Of a stretch of 64,000 nt of DNA, positions 60,371-64,000 are shown piece after piece (the first letter of the stretch is position 1; each line of letters opens with the position of its first letter). Origin of the DNA: Paramagnetospirillum magneticum AMB-1 (GTDB lineage Bacteria > Pseudomonadota > Alphaproteobacteria > Rhodospirillales > Magnetospirillaceae); the NCBI RefSeq assembly GCF_000009985.1, contig NC_007626.1, forward strand, positions 3,279,943 to 3,343,942, read 5' to 3'. Both the position numbers and the translations under genes were made by a program. Under the pieces are notes generated by a model, which saw only the letters and a program-made list of their open reading frames with translations, was not told the DNA's origin and ran no database searches.

Positions 60371-61519
60371 ATGCTGACCAGGGATGTGGCGGCGGGAGAG
60401 GTGATCTTTCGCCAGGGTGAAGCCGCCGAAGTGGCATATCTGATCGAGGCCGGCACCATCCGGATTCAGCAGGAGATCGGCGGCGAGACCCGCCCTCTGG
60501 CGCGATTGGGACCGGGCGAGGTCTTTGGGGAATTGGGGGTCATCGACGGCGCGCCCCGTTCCGCCACCGCCTTGGCAGAAACGCCGGCGCGCCTGGTCAT
60601 GGTGCGCGGCGACAAGATCCAGCAATCCATCGCCCGCTCGGACCCCTTCTTCGCCGAGCTGATGCGCAAGCTGGTCGGCCGGCTGCGCCAGTCGCGGGCC
60701 GCCGACGATTCCGACGTCATGGCGGCGCTGCAAAGCTCGGATTTCGGCCCCGGCTACGAAGAAATCCTGCGGGAACGCGATATCGCCGAAGGCATCATCC
60801 GGGGTGAGATCGAGCCGTTTCTCCAGCCCATCGTCGACCTGAGGACCGGAGCCATCAAGGGCTACGAGACCCTGGCGCGCTGGCGGTCGGAGAAATTCGG
60901 CCTGATGACGCCCTGCGCCTTTCTGCCGCTGGCCCGGCGCACCGGCCTGATCCGGCGCATCGACCTGACCATGGCCGACCGGGCGCTGAACATCTGCGCC
61001 GGCTTCGGCACCGGCGAGAACGCGCCTTTCGTGGCCATCAACGTCTCGGCCTGGCACCTGCGCGACCGCACCCTGGTCGACACCTTGAAGCGCATGCTGG
61101 AACAGCATGGCCTGCCACCCCGTCGCATATGCGTCGAGATCACCGAGACCATGCTGATCGACGAGACCTCGGACGCCGATTCCATGCTGGCCGAGTTGCG
61201 CGATTGCGGCATCCGGGTGGCTCTGGACGATTTCGGCACCGGCTTTTCCCCGCTGGCCTTCCTTTACCGCCTGCCCATCGACATCCTGAAGATCGACGGC
61301 AGCCTGGTGGAGGGCATCGAGGCCTCGCCCCGTCAGAGGGATGTTCTCGAAGGAATGCGGGAACTGTGCGCACGCCTGGGCATCGATGTCATCGTCGAGG
61401 GCATCGAGACCGAGGACACCACCCGCATTCTGCTGGAATTGGGCTTCACGCTGGGCCAGGGAACCCGCTTTGCCGCTCCCGGCGCGGTGGACGAGACCTT
61501 GAAGCGGAGGGTGTCATGA
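60371..61519 (+). CDS. Cyclic-nucleotide-binding EAL-domain c-di-GMP phosphodiesterase
   Basis: 382 residues from the ATG at 60371 (frame opens with GTG at 60359). Residues about 5-120 are a cNMP-binding domain (GEVIFRQGEAAEVAYLIEAG, FGELGVIDGAPRSATA with the phosphate-binding Arg). Residues about 140-375 are an EAL domain. Its catalytic set is largely intact: ETL in place of EAL, NVSAWHL, CVEITETMLID, ALDDFGTGFSPLAFL, LKIDGSLVEGI, VIVEGIETED and LGQGTRF. So it probably hydrolyses c-di-GMP under cAMP/cGMP control. Its stop overlaps the GGDEF gene start (ATGA). Confidence 0.87.
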   Translation: MLTRDVAAGEVIFRQGEAAEVAYLIEAGTIRIQQEIGGETRPLARLGPGEVFGELGVIDGAPRSATALAETPARLVMVRGDKIQQSIARSDPFFAELMRKLVGRLRQSRAADDSDVMAALQSSDFGPGYEEILRERDIAEGIIRGEIEPFLQPIVDLRTGAIKGYETLARWRSEKFGLMTPCAFLPLARRTGLIRRIDLTMADRALNICAGFGTGENAPFVAINVSAWHLRDRTLVDTLKRMLEQHGLPPRRICVEITETMLIDETSDADSMLAELRDCGIRVALDDFGTGFSPLAFLYRLPIDILKIDGSLVEGIEASPRQRDVLEGMRELCARLGIDVIVEGIETEDTTRILLELGFTLGQGTRFAAPGAVDETLKRRVS

Positions 61520-62421
61520 GCGACATGACGGCCAATGCTACCCTCTCGCAGGCCCACGTGGAGACCGAAAAGGTCTTCGCCAGCCTGGCCGCCTACCAGC
61601 ACGCCCTGGCCAGCCACGTGGACTGGCTGCAATCCTGGTACAGCTCCGTCCTCAACTGGCACGACCGGACCCACCCCACCCCGCCCGCCGACCAGTGCCG
61701 GTTCACCGCCTGGTTCGACGCGGCGGGACAATCGGCCCTGGCCGTCTACCCGGCCTTCGCCGAATTGGGACAGTTGCACCACGAGATTCATTTCAAGGCC
61801 GACCAGATCACCGAACGCGCCGCCGAAGGCCACACCATCACCACCTCGGATTACGAGGCGATGATGAGCCTGGTCCTGGCCTTCAGCACCGCCGCCCAGG
61901 GATTGGAGCGGGACGCCTGGCGCACCCTGGCCACCGTGGACGCCCTGACCGGCCTGGGCAACCGTCAGACCATGATGAGCCACCTGATCGGCGAGCGCGA
62001 TCGCGCCATGCGCCAAAAGCAGCCATGCTGCGTCGCGCTGGTCGACATCGACCTGTTCAAGAAGGTCAACGACACCTTCGGCCATACCGAGGGAGACCGG
62101 GTGCTCCGCGCCGTGGCCGAGAGCCTGCGCCGCAACGTGCGGCCCTATGACGTGCTCTACCGCTATGGCGGAGAGGAGTTCCTGATCTGCCTGCCGGCCG
62201 CCACCCCCGAGGCGGGGCGGCAGGTGCTGGAGCGCATGCGGTCGGCCATCGCCGCCCTCGGCATCACCAGCGCCACGGGCAAGCCCATCCCCATCACCGC
62301 CACGTTCGGACTGGCGGAATTGTCGGCCGATCTGTCTGTGGAGGAATCCCTCGACCGCGCCGATACCGCGCTTTACGACGGCAAGCGCGCCGGACGGAAC
62401 CGGGTCGCCGTCTGGAGCTGA
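61516..62421 (+). CDS. Diguanylate cyclase with N-terminal zinc-binding CZB domain
   Basis: 301 residues. Residues about 15-105 form a CZB domain. Zinc ligand candidates are His34 (or His29), Cys61 in QCRFTAWF, and His88 and His92 in LHHEIHF; the Cys-to-His (27) and His-to-His (4) spacings match E. coli DgcZ as I recall it. Residues about 135-300 are a GGDEF domain: DALTGLGNRQ, DIDLFKKVNDTFGH, and the active motif GGEEF at 218-222. It makes c-di-GMP, probably inhibited by zinc. Coupled by ATGA to the phosphodiesterase gene, so synthesis and breakdown share one transcript. Confidence 0.9.
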   Translation: MSDMTANATLSQAHVETEKVFASLAAYQHALASHVDWLQSWYSSVLNWHDRTHPTPPADQCRFTAWFDAAGQSALAVYPAFAELGQLHHEIHFKADQITERAAEGHTITTSDYEAMMSLVLAFSTAAQGLERDAWRTLATVDALTGLGNRQTMMSHLIGERDRAMRQKQPCCVALVDIDLFKKVNDTFGHTEGDRVLRAVAESLRRNVRPYDVLYRYGGEEFLICLPAATPEAGRQVLERMRSAIAALGITSATGKPIPITATFGLAELSADLSVEESLDRADTALYDGKRAGRNRVAVWS

Positions 62422-62543
62422 CGCTCCCCGGCCCCAGAAGGCAATTGGACGCACCCAAACCATTGATGTAGCATTCATCTACCATAAGGCTGAGAGGGCG
62501 CAGACGCGGGTCGCATCCTCCGTTCTGAATCAGGGGGGACGTC

Positions 62544-64000
62544 ATGGCCGGCTTGTTCAAGGTGGATGTAGCGGCCGGCATGGCCTGGGTCGAAATCCCC
62601 GAGCGGGATTTGCGGGTGCTGTGCGGCTGTCCCGCCGACGCGGTCAAGCACATGATGCTGCGCGGGCTGATCCGGCCGACACGGCGGGACGGCATCCCGT
62701 GCGAAACCGGACCCAGCGCCATTCTGCTCTCCGACGTGATGATCCAGAACGGCGCATTCTGCAATCTGGCGGAATTTCCGGTCCTGCAGATGTTCTATCG
62801 CCAGGGCATGCTGCTGCCGGGGCACCCCAACAATACCGGTCGCCGGCCGCTGCTGATCGGGCGGAACGAGCAGCTTCAGGCCCAGTTCCAGTACATCTAT
62901 CGCGGCAATTACGGTCTGATCTCCACCGAGGAACTGATGGAAGCCGGCCTGGACGAGGCCACGGCCCGCGACATGATGCGCCTCAAGCTGCGCTTCGCCT
63001 TCGGCCGCATCCAGCACCCGCGGGAGCTGCTCGACACCCGGCCCCTGGCCGACGAGCCCATCGAGATCGCCGAAGGCGTCACCCTGCGCCGCACCGCGCT
63101 CAACGTCTTCGAGTTCAGCCATGGGGACGAACGGGTCAGCGTCGACCTCAACCTGCCGCCCTTCGAGATTCACGAATGCCCCTATACCCTGGGCTTTCAC
63201 CAGATCCCGCGCGAGTATTTCGCCGTCATTCACTCCGGCGACGGCGACGGCTGGGACATCCGGCGCCCCAGCATGGGCGCCATCCTGGTATTCCAGGGGC
63301 GCATCTACCTGATCGATGCCGGCCCCAACCTGATCTATTCGCTGAACGCCCTGGGCATCGGCATCAACGAGATCGAGGGAATCTTCCACACCCATTCCCA
63401 TGACGATCATTTCGCGGGACTGACCACGCTGATCCGCGCCGATCGCCGCATCAAGTACCACGCCACCCCCATGGTGCGGGCCGCGGTCACCAAGAAGCTG
63501 GCCGCCCTGCTGTCCATCGAGGAAGAGGACTTTTCCGACTATTTCGACGTCTGCGACCTGACGCTGGGCGAGTGGAACGACGTGGGCGGGCTGGAAGTGC
63601 GCCCCATCTTCTCGCCCCATCCGGTGGAGACCACGCCCTTCTACTTCCGCGTCATGGCGGAGGGGGGCTACCGCACCTATGCCCACATGGCCGATATCTC
63701 GGGGCTGGACGTCCTTCAGGGGATGATCACCGAGGACCCGGCCAAGCCCGGCCTGTCCCTGGCCTGGATGGAACGCATCGTGACGGACTATTTCGAGCCC
63801 GCCGACGTCAAGAAGGTGGATATCGGCGGCGGACTGATCCACGGAATGGCCGGCGACTTCGCCGAGGACCAGTCGCGCAAGATCATCTTGTCCCACACCG
63901 CGCTCAAGCTGACCGACGAGCAAAAGCGCATCGGCTCGGGCGCGTCCTTCGGCACCGTGGATGTGCTGGTGCGCAGCTACCGCGACTTCGCCCGGCGTTC
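62544..64000 (+). CDS. Metallo-beta-lactamase-fold protein with unknown N-terminal region (partial, C-terminus cut)
   Basis: The frame runs from the ATG at 62544 (GGGGGG at 62533) without a stop to the window end; 485 residues are visible. Residues 1-155 include an HTH-like segment (LRVLCGCPADAVKHMMLRGL) of unknown family. Residues about 170-460 contain an MBL fold: LIDAGPNLIY, the HTHSHDDH metal motif near 277, SPHPVETTPFYFRV, YAHMADISGLD and ILSHTALKLTDEQ. The canonical HxHxDH motif reads H-T-H-S-H-D-D-H. Because the gene continues past the end, further domains cannot be excluded. It follows the GGDEF gene by 122 bases; a separate promoter is possible. Confidence 0.8.
   Translation, partial: MAGLFKVDVAAGMAWVEIPERDLRVLCGCPADAVKHMMLRGLIRPTRRDGIPCETGPSAILLSDVMIQNGAFCNLAEFPVLQMFYRQGMLLPGHPNNTGRRPLLIGRNEQLQAQFQYIYRGNYGLISTEELMEAGLDEATARDMMRLKLRFAFGRIQHPRELLDTRPLADEPIEIAEGVTLRRTALNVFEFSHGDERVSVDLNLPPFEIHECPYTLGFHQIPREYFAVIHSGDGDGWDIRRPSMGAILVFQGRIYLIDAGPNLIYSLNALGIGINEIEGIFHTHSHDDHFAGLTTLIRADRRIKYHATPMVRAAVTKKLAALLSIEEEDFSDYFDVCDLTLGEWNDVGGLEVRPIFSPHPVETTPFYFRVMAEGGYRTYAHMADISGLDVLQGMITEDPAKPGLSLAWMERIVTDYFEPADVKKVDIGGGLIHGMAGDFAEDQSRKIILSHTALKLTDEQKRIGSGASFGTVDVLVRSYRDFARR

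Noticed and set aside
60359..60371. GTG start at 60359 for the EAL protein
   Set aside because: GGGGAG is only one or two bases from that GTG; the ATG at 60371 fits the domain start better, though the choice is not certain.
1..64000. CRISPR array, tRNA, rRNA or insertion sequence
   Set aside because: I looked for regularly spaced repeats, cloverleaf-like sequence and transposase motifs and saw none. A tRNA scan and IS search would be needed to be certain.

Overview
The window is GC-rich, dense bacterial chromosome from an alphaproteobacterium, most likely a Magnetospirillum-type member of the Rhodospirillales. This is inferred from the overall gene style, an RcdA-like DUF1465 protein, several chemoreceptor and cyclase genes, and an atypical (clade II) nitrous oxide reductase cluster. 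I saw no rRNA, tRNA, CRISPR array, insertion sequence or phage gene. No gene-free stretch exceeds 300 bases. The first and last genes are cut by the window edges.

Layout. 1-2.5 kb: end of a class III cyclase, a membrane cyclase with a [2Fe-2S] domain, and an RcdA-like protein. 3-6.2 kb: a tungstate-type ABC transporter (tupB, tupC and two tandem binding proteins). 6.3-12.5 kb: rimO, a PAS histidine kinase, a 46-residue membrane protein, a ParA-like ATPase with a C-terminal membrane anchor, a MarR-type regulator and purB. 12.8-17.3 kb: a GH17-GT2 glucan synthase and a Cache chemoreceptor. 17.5-22.1 kb: a four-gene envelope operon (TPR-trypsin protease, DUF4384 protein, TPR lipoprotein, LPP20 lipoprotein), the best candidate here for an uncharacterised system. 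22.2-26.6 kb: a GntR regulator, a TPR glycosyltransferase and a TolC-type protein. 26.8-35.9 kb: the glycogen operon glgB-glgX-malQ-glgP. 36-43.9 kb: a small membrane protein, a chemoreceptor, an exported protein, msrPQ, an M48 protease with a DUF898 protein, and acuI.

43.9-59.3 kb is a respiratory and copper region. On the minus strand nosZ is followed by two dihaem cytochromes c, NosB-like, nosD, nosG, nosH, nosF, nosL and nosY. The operon then runs by overlapping codons into ubiE, menA and an SBF-family transporter, tying quinol synthesis to N2O respiration. As given, menA carries a one-base frameshift. Divergent from nosZ are a SCO-type protein and a TlpA-like thioredoxin. Then come a PCu(A)C copper chaperone and a DUF2946 protein behind a perfect FNR-type palindrome; a similar box lies between nosZ and SCO. 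59.3-64 kb: hemerythrin, a cNMP-binding EAL protein overlapping a CZB-GGDEF protein, and a partial metallo-beta-lactamase-fold protein.

Two dispersed repeat families are visible. One is a 136-bp intergenic element present twice. The other is a ~105-bp palindromic element present once between nosL and nosY and once inside the signal peptide of the TPR lipoprotein gene.
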